Positions 18,293 to 26,323 of a stretch of DNA of 64,000 nucleotides are shown here, piece by piece. Within the stretch, counting starts at the first letter, position 1. The number at the start of each line of letters is the position of its first letter. A program made the position numbers and the translations under genes. The DNA is from CAXXFQ01 sp963674475 (GTDB lineage: Bacteria; Planctomycetota; Planctomycetia; Pirellulales; Thermoguttaceae). Under the pieces are notes generated by a model. The model made no database searches, was not told where the DNA came from, and saw only the letters and a list, made by a program, of their open reading frames with translations. The stretch covers positions 124,001-188,000 of the forward strand of contig CAXXFQ010000008.1 in NCBI GenBank assembly GCA_963674475.2, read 5' to 3'.

Positions 18293-19465
18293 ATGCAAAA
18301 ATCTTTAGACCAGAAGCTGGCCCGGATCCTGGCCGACCCGAACTGCACCGACTTCATTCTCGCCGACGCCAAAGACGCCGATATGGCGTTTGGCCTGTCC
18401 GCGCCGGGCAAGAGCCCTGAACATTACGCCGACGAGGCCAGCTTTCGCACTCTGGCCGAGTACCGTGATCTGATGCGGCAAATCGTCGCGCAAGGGGCCG
18501 TCGACATCATGCTGATGAGCGCCAGCTCGAACGAGATCCTGACGATCCAAGAGCGTCTGTTCGACCAAAGCCATATCACCCCGGCCGTTCGGGCCAACGA
18601 TACGACCGACATCTGGCTCGCCTCCGGTAGCGGCCGCTACGGCAGTCAACCGTCGCAACCGTTCCGCACCGCGACGCTCGACCACATCATGTGTGGCAAG
18701 GCCGAGTGCACTTCCGAGGAGCGAAAGCAAGGCGCCAACTTGGGACTCTATTCGGTCACGTTCAACAACGACGTCGACCTGGACCACCGATCGTTGGAAG
18801 CGTACAAACAGTTCCGCATCGAAGCCGAACAAAAGGGTTTCCGCCACTTCCTCGAAGTGTTCGACCCCAACGCCACCGGCAACCATCCGCCCGCCGATAT
18901 CGCCCAGTTCATCAACGACCATATCGCGCGGACCTTGGCAGGCGTTACCCAAAGCGGTCGCCCGGTCTTCCTGAAAATCCCGTACCACGGACCGGCCGCG
19001 ATGGAAGCGCTGGCCCGCTACGATAGCTCGGTAGTCGTCGGCATCCTGGGCGGATCGTCCGGCACGACCTTCGACGCGTTCCACATGCTCTGGGAGGCGA
19101 AAAAGTACGGCGCCCGCGTCGCCCTGTACGGTCGAAAGATCAACCATTCCGAACACCAGTTGACCTTCATTAAATATCTCCGCGCGGTGGCCGACGACCA
19201 GATCGCCCCGCACGAGGCAGTCCGCGCCTACCACGGCGACCTGGCCAAGCTGGGCATTCGTCCCTATCGAACGCTGGAAGACGACCTGCAAGAGATGTCG
19301 ACCGCCACTAGTTACAGCGGTACCGGCGGGGCGAAGCCGGCCCAAAAAGGTGCCTCAAGCGGTTCGTCCCAAACGGTCTCGTCAAGCGAGCCCGATTTCA
19401 GTACGATGACCCCTGCCGAAAAGGCCAAGTGGAACATCGAACGCTGGAAACAGATCCTGGGCTAG
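18293..19465 (+). CDS. Conserved protein, aldolase-like TIM-barrel pattern
   Basis: A 390-residue protein I do not recognise by name. Visible features suggest a class I aldolase-like barrel: an early ADAKDADMAFG strand, IDIMLMSASSNE-like and VFLKIPYHGPAAMEAL strands with a possible Lys, then VVGILGGSSGTTFDAF, which resembles a phosphate-binding loop, and ARVALYGRKINHSE. The last 60 residues are a Ser/Gly/Ala-rich linker followed by a short amphipathic tail (MTPAEKAKWNIERWKQIL). There is no signal peptide and no Shine-Dalgarno site. It sits divergent from a sugar-phosphate isomerase-like gene, which fits carbohydrate metabolism but proves nothing. Confidence 0.65.
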   Translation: MQKSLDQKLARILADPNCTDFILADAKDADMAFGLSAPGKSPEHYADEASFRTLAEYRDLMRQIVAQGAVDIMLMSASSNEILTIQERLFDQSHITPAVRANDTTDIWLASGSGRYGSQPSQPFRTATLDHIMCGKAECTSEERKQGANLGLYSVTFNNDVDLDHRSLEAYKQFRIEAEQKGFRHFLEVFDPNATGNHPPADIAQFINDHIARTLAGVTQSGRPVFLKIPYHGPAAMEALARYDSSVVVGILGGSSGTTFDAFHMLWEAKKYGARVALYGRKINHSEHQLTFIKYLRAVADDQIAPHEAVRAYHGDLAKLGIRPYRTLEDDLQEMSTATSYSGTGGAKPAQKGASSGSSQTVSSSEPDFSTMTPAEKAKWNIERWKQILG

Positions 19466-19558
19466 CGGTTTGCAAAAGTAGTACCCGGTTGTCTTGTACA
19501 TCTATCCTGGCGGATTCCCTTTTGAAATCCGTTCCCTCCTTGGATGAGCTAAAAAACC

Positions 19559-21223
19559 ATGTCCTGCCGATTGCTTTTTTTCATCGTGTTGTCCTCGCTG
19601 GTGTTGGGTTCTTTTGCGCTCTCCGAGGCCCAAGAGTCGGTTGCCGACTCCTCGGTCGGGATCATGTTAAACATCCCTGCCGATGTGCTGGTTTTGGATG
19701 AGGTCCTGGAATTAGACGTCAAGACCGCCACGCCTGAACAATTTCGGGCCGCGTACCGGCGGTGGGTGGACCGATTTGCCGGAACCCGGGTCAAGGACCT
19801 TCTGCTGAATGTGAATTTCCAGAGAGCCTGTTTTCCCAGCAAGACATGGGATCGTTACGAAGGCGAAGGTAAAAAGGACAAGCACTCGGCCTGGTGCGGC
19901 AGACTTGCGACCGTGTTATCGAAGGGGGTAGACCCTTACGCGATTTGTATCCGGCGGTGCCGAGAAATCGGGATCTCGCCCTGGGCCAGTATCCGGATGA
20001 ACGACCATCACTACCTCGACGATCCCGAAAAGTCCAACCGCTTCTGGCAAGCCCATCCGGAGTACCGCATCAAGGGCCAACACCGATACGACTACGCGCA
20101 CGAGGCGGTGCGGAACCATTACCTGGTTTTGATCGAAGAGGTGCTGGAGAAATACGATATCGACGGCCTCGAACTCGACTGGGTGCGAACCCTTCCGACG
20201 ATCCATCATTCGGAACTCGAAGAGGGGAAAACCAAGCTCACTGATTTCATGCGGCAGGTGCGCGAGGCGGCGGATCGCGTGGCCAAACGACGAGGGCGGC
20301 CCATTCGGATCGCCGTGCGCGTGCCGACTCGCCCGGCCGTGGCGCAGGGGTTTGGCCTGGACGTGCCGACCTGGATCGCTCGCGGTTTTGTCGATACGGT
20401 TATTCCCTGTAATTTTTACGTCACCATCGACAACGAAATCCCACTGAAGCAGTGGCGTGACTTGATCGCCAAAACCGAGCGTCCTTGTGATCTGGCCCCC
20501 GGGACGGATCACCGTATCCAGGCTTATCCGGGAGGTCCGGTCTTGACCTCGAACCTGGAGACGCTTCGCGGATTCTCGGCGACGATGATCGGACGCGGAG
20601 CGGATCGTATTTATTTGTTCAATCACTCCTTTCCCTCTTGGTATCAATTTTTCGATGCGAATCAGGGTGTCGAGAAGTCGATGGTGGACGATTCTCGGCG
20701 CATTATCGAGGAAGCCGGAAGCCTTTCGGCCGCCTCGTCACACCCGCGACTGCACGCACTGACTTTTCATGACCAAGAAGCCCCGGGCACGAAAACTGCT
20801 AAGCCGTTGCCGGCGAGCCTGACGGTCGAATCTCCGGCCGATTTTCAAATCGACATCGGCCCAAAACCGACCCAGGGGAGGGCAATCCTCCAAATCGGGC
20901 TTGGGGATAACGTCAAGCAAATCCCCGTGGCCCGACTCAACCGTGGCGTATGCAAAAGGATCGACGACCTGAAGGCGGCGGATGATCCACAAGCCCTCTC
21001 GGCTGTGGGACTTCCTCCCCTATACGGCACGTCTCCGGCACAGGCCGCTCCGCGCATAGTGCAGTACGAAATTTCCCTTTCCGATCTGCGTTCGGGACAG
21101 AATCGGATTCACCTTTCCCTGGAAGCGGAGTCGGACAAAGACGTCAAATTGCGCGTGAGCTGGTGTTCGATTCGCTTGGTCCCGCCAACGTCGGATGAAA
21201 ATCGCTCTAAGGAAAACGAATAA
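19559..21223 (+). CDS. Secreted glycoside-hydrolase-like protein (GHL10/DUF187 type)
   Basis: A 554-residue exported protein. The signal peptide covers residues 1-24 (FFIVLSSLVLGSFALSEAQ). A TIM-barrel glycoside-hydrolase-like domain (about 30-390) has strand ends such as DLLLNVNFQRACFPS, GISPWASIRMNDHHYLDD and YDIDGLELDWVRT. In the last of these the acidic pair (ELDW) is placed like the catalytic acid of GHL10 proteins. A C-terminal beta-rich domain (about 400-545) follows, with VSWCSIRLVPP at its end. I infer polysaccharide hydrolysis; family placement is by pattern only. It is followed closely by the prepilin-peptidase-like gene (43 nt). Confidence 0.7.
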   Translation: MSCRLLFFIVLSSLVLGSFALSEAQESVADSSVGIMLNIPADVLVLDEVLELDVKTATPEQFRAAYRRWVDRFAGTRVKDLLLNVNFQRACFPSKTWDRYEGEGKKDKHSAWCGRLATVLSKGVDPYAICIRRCREIGISPWASIRMNDHHYLDDPEKSNRFWQAHPEYRIKGQHRYDYAHEAVRNHYLVLIEEVLEKYDIDGLELDWVRTLPTIHHSELEEGKTKLTDFMRQVREAADRVAKRRGRPIRIAVRVPTRPAVAQGFGLDVPTWIARGFVDTVIPCNFYVTIDNEIPLKQWRDLIAKTERPCDLAPGTDHRIQAYPGGPVLTSNLETLRGFSATMIGRGADRIYLFNHSFPSWYQFFDANQGVEKSMVDDSRRIIEEAGSLSAASSHPRLHALTFHDQEAPGTKTAKPLPASLTVESPADFQIDIGPKPTQGRAILQIGLGDNVKQIPVARLNRGVCKRIDDLKAADDPQALSAVGLPPLYGTSPAQAAPRIVQYEISLSDLRSGQNRIHLSLEAESDKDVKLRVSWCSIRLVPPTSDENRSKENE

Positions 21224-21266
21224 GGCAATCCTACGGAACCAAAGGCCCCTCGGTGACTCGATAATC

Positions 21267-22163
21267 ATGGATTTTTTAAACGACTTTCATCAACTTTCGC
21301 CGCTGGGACGGGGCCTGTTTCTTGTCTGGCTGACCGTGGTCGGTGCGGCGGTCGGCAGCTTTTTGAATGTCGTCGTCTATCGGCTCCCGCTGGGAAAAAG
21401 TGTCGTCCGACCCGGTTCGTTCTGCCCTCGCTGCCTCACGCCGATCCGTTGGTACGATAATCTGCCAGTGCTGAGTTGGTTTTTCCTGCGCGGCCGGTGT
21501 CGAACCTGTCATGAACCGATCTCGTTTCGCTACCCGTTGGTTGAAGCGGTGACGGCGGTCCTCTTTTTCGTTCTGACCTATGCCGAACTGCTTTCCCACG
21601 CGGCCAACCTTCCGTTGCGCGCCATCGAAGTAAGTGACGGCCTGATCACGCCCCTACGCTCGACGGGGTTGGTGATTGGCCTTTATTGCTATCACCTGAC
21701 ACTGTTGGTCACCTTGTTAACGGCCGGGCTGATTGAATGGGACGGACAAAAAGTTCCGCGGCGCTGCTATCTGCCCGCTTGGATCTTCGGCCTCATCGGC
21801 CCGTTGTTCTATCCCGGTTTGCACCCGATTGGCGTCTCGGTCGAATTGACCGGTCCCGTCGCCGGATTGGTCGACAATCTCGCGGGGCTGGCCTGTGGCG
21901 CGGCGGCCGGAGGCCTTTTGATCCTTTTCCGCCTCCCGGTCCCTGAAATGCCCGATCGGCGGAACACCCTCACGGCCCTCTCGTTGACCGGCCTCTACCT
22001 GGGCTATCAGATGACACTCCAACTGTTTCTGCCGTTGGTGGCCCTTTGGCTCTTCGGCACACTTGTTCTTCGTATCGTCAAAACGAAACGGACCCTGCCC
22101 GAACCGCTGGTTTTGGTCCCCTTGGTCCTCTTGGCTTTGGTCTTCTGGAACACCCTCAGTTAG
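21267..22163 (+). CDS. Prepilin peptidase-like protein (A24), degenerate active site
   Basis: A 298-residue polytopic membrane protein. GSFLNVVVYRLPLGKS (residues about 29-44) and the paired zinc-type motifs CPRC and CRTC match the methylase half of PilD/type IV prepilin peptidase. The peptidase half is unusual. The first Asp region reads LIEWDGQKVP. The second, normally GxGDxK, is replaced by EMPDRRN, with the Asp kept but both glycines and the Lys lost. I start at the ATG at 21267; a longer frame from 21195 would overlap the previous gene. No pilus genes are nearby. It could be a diverged but active enzyme or a remnant. Confidence 0.75.
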   Translation: MDFLNDFHQLSPLGRGLFLVWLTVVGAAVGSFLNVVVYRLPLGKSVVRPGSFCPRCLTPIRWYDNLPVLSWFFLRGRCRTCHEPISFRYPLVEAVTAVLFFVLTYAELLSHAANLPLRAIEVSDGLITPLRSTGLVIGLYCYHLTLLVTLLTAGLIEWDGQKVPRRCYLPAWIFGLIGPLFYPGLHPIGVSVELTGPVAGLVDNLAGLACGAAAGGLLILFRLPVPEMPDRRNTLTALSLTGLYLGYQMTLQLFLPLVALWLFGTLVLRIVKTKRTLPEPLVLVPLVLLALVFWNTLS

Positions 22164-22281
22164 TTGGGGTGGGGGTGCTACCACGTCCGACCGTTCCGGG
22201 GCATGAAGAGGTACATCTACGACGACGGCGATCCCCTAGCATTTCGTCGAAAATTCCGGCAGAATAAGAGGGCGTTTTTTT

Positions 22282-22445
22282 AGAGGGCGTTTCAAAATCT
22301 GCTTTGGTTGCGAAAGCAAGGATTTTTGTTCGCTGGCAAGGAGCAAAATCGCAGGCATATTGGGCGATATGGCGAGATTTTGTGACGCCCTCCAGCGAAC
22401 AAAAAGACCGCTTACAGCCCAAATTGAGGTTTCGAAATGCCCTCT
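22282..22445. mobile_element. MITE-like nested palindrome, 164 bp
   Basis: The outer ends are 19-bp inverted repeats with three mismatches: AGAGGGCGTTTCAAAATCT, and AGAGGGCATTTCGAAACCT when the right end is reverse-complemented. Inside, ATTTTTGTTCGCTGG at 22322-22336 pairs with 22392-22406 at 14 of 15 positions, and weaker pairing continues toward a central ATAT...ATAT. A small TTGCGAAAGCAA hairpin lies in the left arm. There is no coding content. It resembles short palindromic elements I have seen in planctomycete genomes, but I see only one copy in this window. Confidence 0.6.
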
Positions 22446-22513
22446 ACTCATTCCCTTGCCGAATTGGTTTGTCGGCCGTTTTTTTGCTTGAATCAAATAG
22501 GATCTTTCACGTC

Positions 22514-23569
22514 ATGGAAAAAATCGAAACGCTCCGTTGGGTCGGCCAGACCGACGGTGTCTTGAAAATGATCGACCAGACCCGACTGCCGGTCGAGTTT
22601 ATTGAAATCGAGTGCCGCGACGTCGAAACGGTTTGGGAAGCGATCAAGATGCTCCGCGTTCGTGGCGCTCCGGCGATCGGAATCGCGGCCGCTTACGGCC
22701 TATGCGTCGGAGTTCAAACGGCCGTCGGTGTCGACGAAGCGACCTTCTTTAAACGACTCGACGAAGTGGCCGACTATCTGGCCGGAAGTCGTCCGACGGC
22801 AGTCAACCTGTTCTGGGCGCTCGACCGGATGCGGGCCCGGGCCGGGGCGCTTCGGGGGAAGGCGTCGGTCCGCGAAATCGTTGAAGCATTGCTGGAAGAG
22901 GCCCACGCGATCCACGAGGAGGACTGTCAGATCTGCCGGGCGATCGGACGTCACGGGGCCGAGTTGCTCGAAGACGGGCAAGCGGTTTTGACCCATTGTA
23001 ACGCCGGCGGGCTGGCCACGGCCGACTACGGGACTGCGCTGGCGGTGTTTTACGCGGCGGCCGAGGCGGGGAAACGGATCCATGTTTACGCCGACGAAAC
23101 GCGACCCCTGCTCCAAGGCGCGCGGCTGACCGCGTGGGAACTGATGCGGCACGGGATCGACGTGACGCTGATCTGCGACTCGATGGCCGCTCAGGTCATG
23201 CGCGAAGGTCGGGTGCAAGCGGTCGTCACCGGCGCCGATCGGATCGCGGCTAACGGCGACACGGCCAACAAGATCGGGACCTACGGCGTCGCCCAACTGG
23301 CGGCCGTTCACCGAATCCCGTTTTACGTCGCGGCACCGAAAAGCACGTTCGACCGGTCTCTTCCCGACGGGACCGGAATCCCGATCGAGCAACGTGACCC
23401 GAAAGAAATTACCCACGGTTTCGGCTGTCCCACTGCCCCGGAAGGGGTCAAAGTCTACAATCCGGCCTTCGACGTCACCCCGGCCGAACTGATCGAGGGG
23501 ATTATCTGTGAAAAAGGACTCATCCGCCCCGTCACGCGAGAGGGAATAGAAAAGGTCCTTGAATCGTAG
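22514..23569 (+). CDS. mtnA: S-methyl-5-thioribose-1-phosphate isomerase MtnA
   Basis: Converts methylthioribose 1-phosphate to methylthioribulose 1-phosphate in methionine salvage. It has 351 residues, typical for the family. The N-terminal RVRGAPAIGIAAAYG is the usual signature. THCNAGGLATADYGTAL (near residue 160) carries the catalytic Cys, and VTGADRIAANGDTANKIGTY (near 240) the catalytic Asp. YVAAPKSTFD and the C-terminal YNPAFDVTPAELI are also typical. I use the ATG at 22514, because upstream in-frame starts fall inside the palindromic element. No other salvage gene is in the window. A bidirectional terminator follows. Confidence 0.94.
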   Translation: MEKIETLRWVGQTDGVLKMIDQTRLPVEFIEIECRDVETVWEAIKMLRVRGAPAIGIAAAYGLCVGVQTAVGVDEATFFKRLDEVADYLAGSRPTAVNLFWALDRMRARAGALRGKASVREIVEALLEEAHAIHEEDCQICRAIGRHGAELLEDGQAVLTHCNAGGLATADYGTALAVFYAAAEAGKRIHVYADETRPLLQGARLTAWELMRHGIDVTLICDSMAAQVMREGRVQAVVTGADRIAANGDTANKIGTYGVAQLAAVHRIPFYVAAPKSTFDRSLPDGTGIPIEQRDPKEITHGFGCPTAPEGVKVYNPAFDVTPAELIEGIICEKGLIRPVTREGIEKVLES

Positions 23570-23586
23570 TTTCGAAAACCAAAACC

Positions 23587-23628
23587 AAAAAAGGTGGACG
23601 AAGAAAAAATCCTCGACCACCTTTTTTT
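23587..23628. terminator. Bidirectional terminator
   Basis: AAAAAAGGTGG and CCACCTTTTTTT form a stem across a purine-rich loop between the convergent mtnA and lipoprotein genes. Confidence 0.7.
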
Positions 23629-23660
23629 ATTGAGTAAACTACTCAGCCAAGACACCGGCC

Positions 23661-25853
23661 CTATTCGGTTTTTTCACCTGAAGGATCGTTGATCTCGACC
23701 GAGAGTATTTCGATCACCAAGGGTATTCCCGGATTCTTTCTTCTGGCACCGCGTCCTTTCGGTTCTTTCTTGGTTTCTTCATCAGGTTGTTCTTCCATCA
23801 CCTTGGCTTTCAGAATTCGGACGTCGACCGATCGTTTGGTTCCCGGCCGCGAACCGTCTTCCAACATGGGGAACCAAAATCCCTCGGGCAACGGGAATCC
23901 CGGACTTTTCGTGGCGCGAGAATAGTGCTTCAATACCTTTTCCGGCTGAGCAGTCTCTTCGAGGCGGATGTAATGGATCTCGAGAGGGTCGAAATCTCCT
24001 TTCCCCAAAACGGCCCTGGCGTCTTCGGGGAATTTCACGTGATAGCGGGCAACTATTCCCTTATCGGAATGGGGATTAAACGGGCAAGGTTCTTCTTCCT
24101 CCTCGGCCAAGGGGCCGGCAGGGCTAGCAGCGACGCGGGCCAACGAGAAAAGATCTTTGGCCAAGCTTTGAATTTGGTCCATCCATCTGAGAGTGACTTG
24201 GGCGTTGGACCTTGATGCGCCGGAAGAATCTTTTTTCGAAGGACCGTGTGCCGATTCTTCCGTTTTCGTGACAACGACTTGCTTTGCCGTAACCAGTAAT
24301 CCGGGATCGAAGATGGATTTTGGCACCTCGATCTCCCCGTTATCACTCTTTTCCATCAAAACCTCTTGGACGAGAGTGCAACCGCTCATTCCATAGGAGA
24401 AGGCCTGCTGCAAACCTTCTTGGTAACACCTTTTCATTAACTGATAGAGTACCGATCGAACCCGATCGTAAGGAACGGTTTTCGCGAAATCCAAAAGGGA
24501 AGCGGGTTTGTTCGAGAAGGAATCTATCGTTTGCAATCGATTGCCAACCGCTTTCATGGTATCGGGCTCCCATATTTCCCTAACCATTTTGATCGGATCC
24601 AATTCGTCTTCCAGGCGACTTGTTTCCAATTTCAACCCAAAGGTTTGCATCGTTGTTCGCAACTGGCCCAAACTGGAATCATTGATGAGGGTACTTTTCG
24701 AACCATTTCTACTTGGTTTCGAACTTTTCCATCTCGAAGAAGCCGAGGCTTTCTTTTCGCTTGTCGCTTCCTGGTTTTCAACGACGCTGCTTTCTTCCTT
24801 CGAGCCGTTTTCCAAAAGCTTCAAGGCGACCGCCAGGCCGTAGGAGCTGTAATTCATGAACCCTCGATCCAACTGCGCCATCTTGTTGTCGTGAAGGACC
24901 TGTTCATTATAGAGACGGATTTGGGCCGGAATATTTTCGGGACGAATTCTTTCAAGCAGCGGACCAAATTCTTTCAGGTGCATCGATTTCGCCTCAGGCG
25001 ACAATAAATACTGAGCAAGTTTTTTTCGTAACGAGGCTGAAGGGGTTTGGGAAATAGTCTGTTTTGCCAAACGTTCCAACTCATTTGCCAGAATGGTTTT
25101 TCTTTGGTTGGTTCCCATCTTGTTTTCAACGACGGCCGGACGATATTTGATGGGATCCACCAAAGCGATAAGCAATACCTGGTTGTTTTCCGGAGAAGGC
25201 TTGGTGGTCAAGATTTCCAAGGCCATCCGAGTCGTAAGCTGATCGAAATCGGTTTTCAATTGTCCGGTGACGATGTCGCGAAGCGTTTTTTCGGCCTGCG
25301 GAGTTTCATTGACCGCCAAAACGGACATGATGGCCCTGATCGTTTCTTCCGGCATACCGAGCGATCGGCGACCGACTTGATTTTCCGGCTGAGAAGCCTC
25401 GGTATTTTTGAGCAACTCGGCGGCAATCGTCCCCACCTCGGGATTCTTCGTCTCTTTTTGTCCCAGATGTTTTAAAGCATCGATCAAGAATGGATCTTGG
25501 TCTTTTTTGGCGCTGAGAAAATCTTCCTTTTTCCAATCGGCCACTTTTTCGGGACGCGAGGCGGATTTGGACACGGAAGGCTCGGGAGTCGGCTTCTTTG
25601 CCGGAGGGGTTTTGATTTGCTTTTTGACAGCCGGTTTTTCTTGATCCGGTTTTGATTTCTCCGGTTCGGGCGCCGTTTTTTTCTTTTCCGTTTGAGGGTG
25701 GGGGGCCGGCTTGGGAGATGTTACGGGTTGAGCTTGGGGCGGTTCCGGGGTTACCGGTTCCACTTCCCCTCCCGGACACCCGGCCATCATCAATATTCCA
25801 ACAATTACCGCAAAAGAAAAAAGGTTCTTTCTTTCTGTCTCAAATAACTTCAC
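23661..25853 (-). CDS. Large lipoprotein of unknown function
   Basis: A 730-residue protein with a lipoprotein signal: charged N-terminus, hydrophobic stretch and lipobox MMAGC (Cys26). A Pro/Lys/Glu-rich linker (about 28-110) follows, which could span the periplasm. The body is mainly helical with HEAT-like spacing (residues 115-330) and a variable Ser/Lys-rich insert (about 350-390). The C-terminal beta-rich part (about 590-710) holds VARYHVKFPEDARAVLGKG and FWFPMLEDGSRPGT. No catalytic motif is recognised. The start is a GTG. I know of no named family; such lipoproteins are common and lineage-restricted in planctomycetes. Confidence 0.75.
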   Translation of the reverse strand: MKLFETERKNLFSFAVIVGILMMAGCPGGEVEPVTPEPPQAQPVTSPKPAPHPQTEKKKTAPEPEKSKPDQEKPAVKKQIKTPPAKKPTPEPSVSKSASRPEKVADWKKEDFLSAKKDQDPFLIDALKHLGQKETKNPEVGTIAAELLKNTEASQPENQVGRRSLGMPEETIRAIMSVLAVNETPQAEKTLRDIVTGQLKTDFDQLTTRMALEILTTKPSPENNQVLLIALVDPIKYRPAVVENKMGTNQRKTILANELERLAKQTISQTPSASLRKKLAQYLLSPEAKSMHLKEFGPLLERIRPENIPAQIRLYNEQVLHDNKMAQLDRGFMNYSSYGLAVALKLLENGSKEESSVVENQEATSEKKASASSRWKSSKPSRNGSKSTLINDSSLGQLRTTMQTFGLKLETSRLEDELDPIKMVREIWEPDTMKAVGNRLQTIDSFSNKPASLLDFAKTVPYDRVRSVLYQLMKRCYQEGLQQAFSYGMSGCTLVQEVLMEKSDNGEIEVPKSIFDPGLLVTAKQVVVTKTEESAHGPSKKDSSGASRSNAQVTLRWMDQIQSLAKDLFSLARVAASPAGPLAEEEEEPCPFNPHSDKGIVARYHVKFPEDARAVLGKGDFDPLEIHYIRLEETAQPEKVLKHYSRATKSPGFPLPEGFWFPMLEDGSRPGTKRSVDVRILKAKVMEEQPDEETKKEPKGRGARRKNPGIPLVIEILSVEINDPSGEKTE

Positions 25854-26323
25854 TTTTTAACTCTACCGATTCGGGGTGGGCAGGACAACATTGTCAACGA
25901 TCTCGAATTTCAGGCCCCTGGCCGAAAATCTTTTCTTTCGGGGGGGCCTCGAGACTTTGGACTTCAGAGGTGGCTTCTTGGTAAAACGAATTTAAAACAG
26001 AGGGGGGGTATTAATCCCCCTATCCTTAGTGTAGGCTCGATTTCCAAAATCCCTCAGTATTTAGTATGTCGAAATCTTGAAAAAAAGTCCACCAGAATCG
26101 GCCCCCCCGACCAAAAATGCGCCGATTCGCATACTCTCTTTTTCCGGGGTCCTTTGAGCGAGAGGCCGATTCCGTTTTTTTGCCCGGAAGAAATGGGCCA
26201 ATCGGCATGGTCTTGGAATCGAAGAAGTGCCATAATGCCATAAAGGGTTCTCTCGTTTTTCTCTCGTGAGAACCTCCTCTCGCTTATATATATTGCCCCT
26301 TAAACCACTTAGGAGCGTATCCC
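25854..26323. other. Divergent intergenic region, no gene seen
   Basis: A 470-nt gap. A G7/C5 hairpin (AGGGGGGGTATTAATCCCCCT) lies near 26001-26021. Frames in it lack coding character. It must hold promoters for both flanking genes. Confidence 0.45.
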
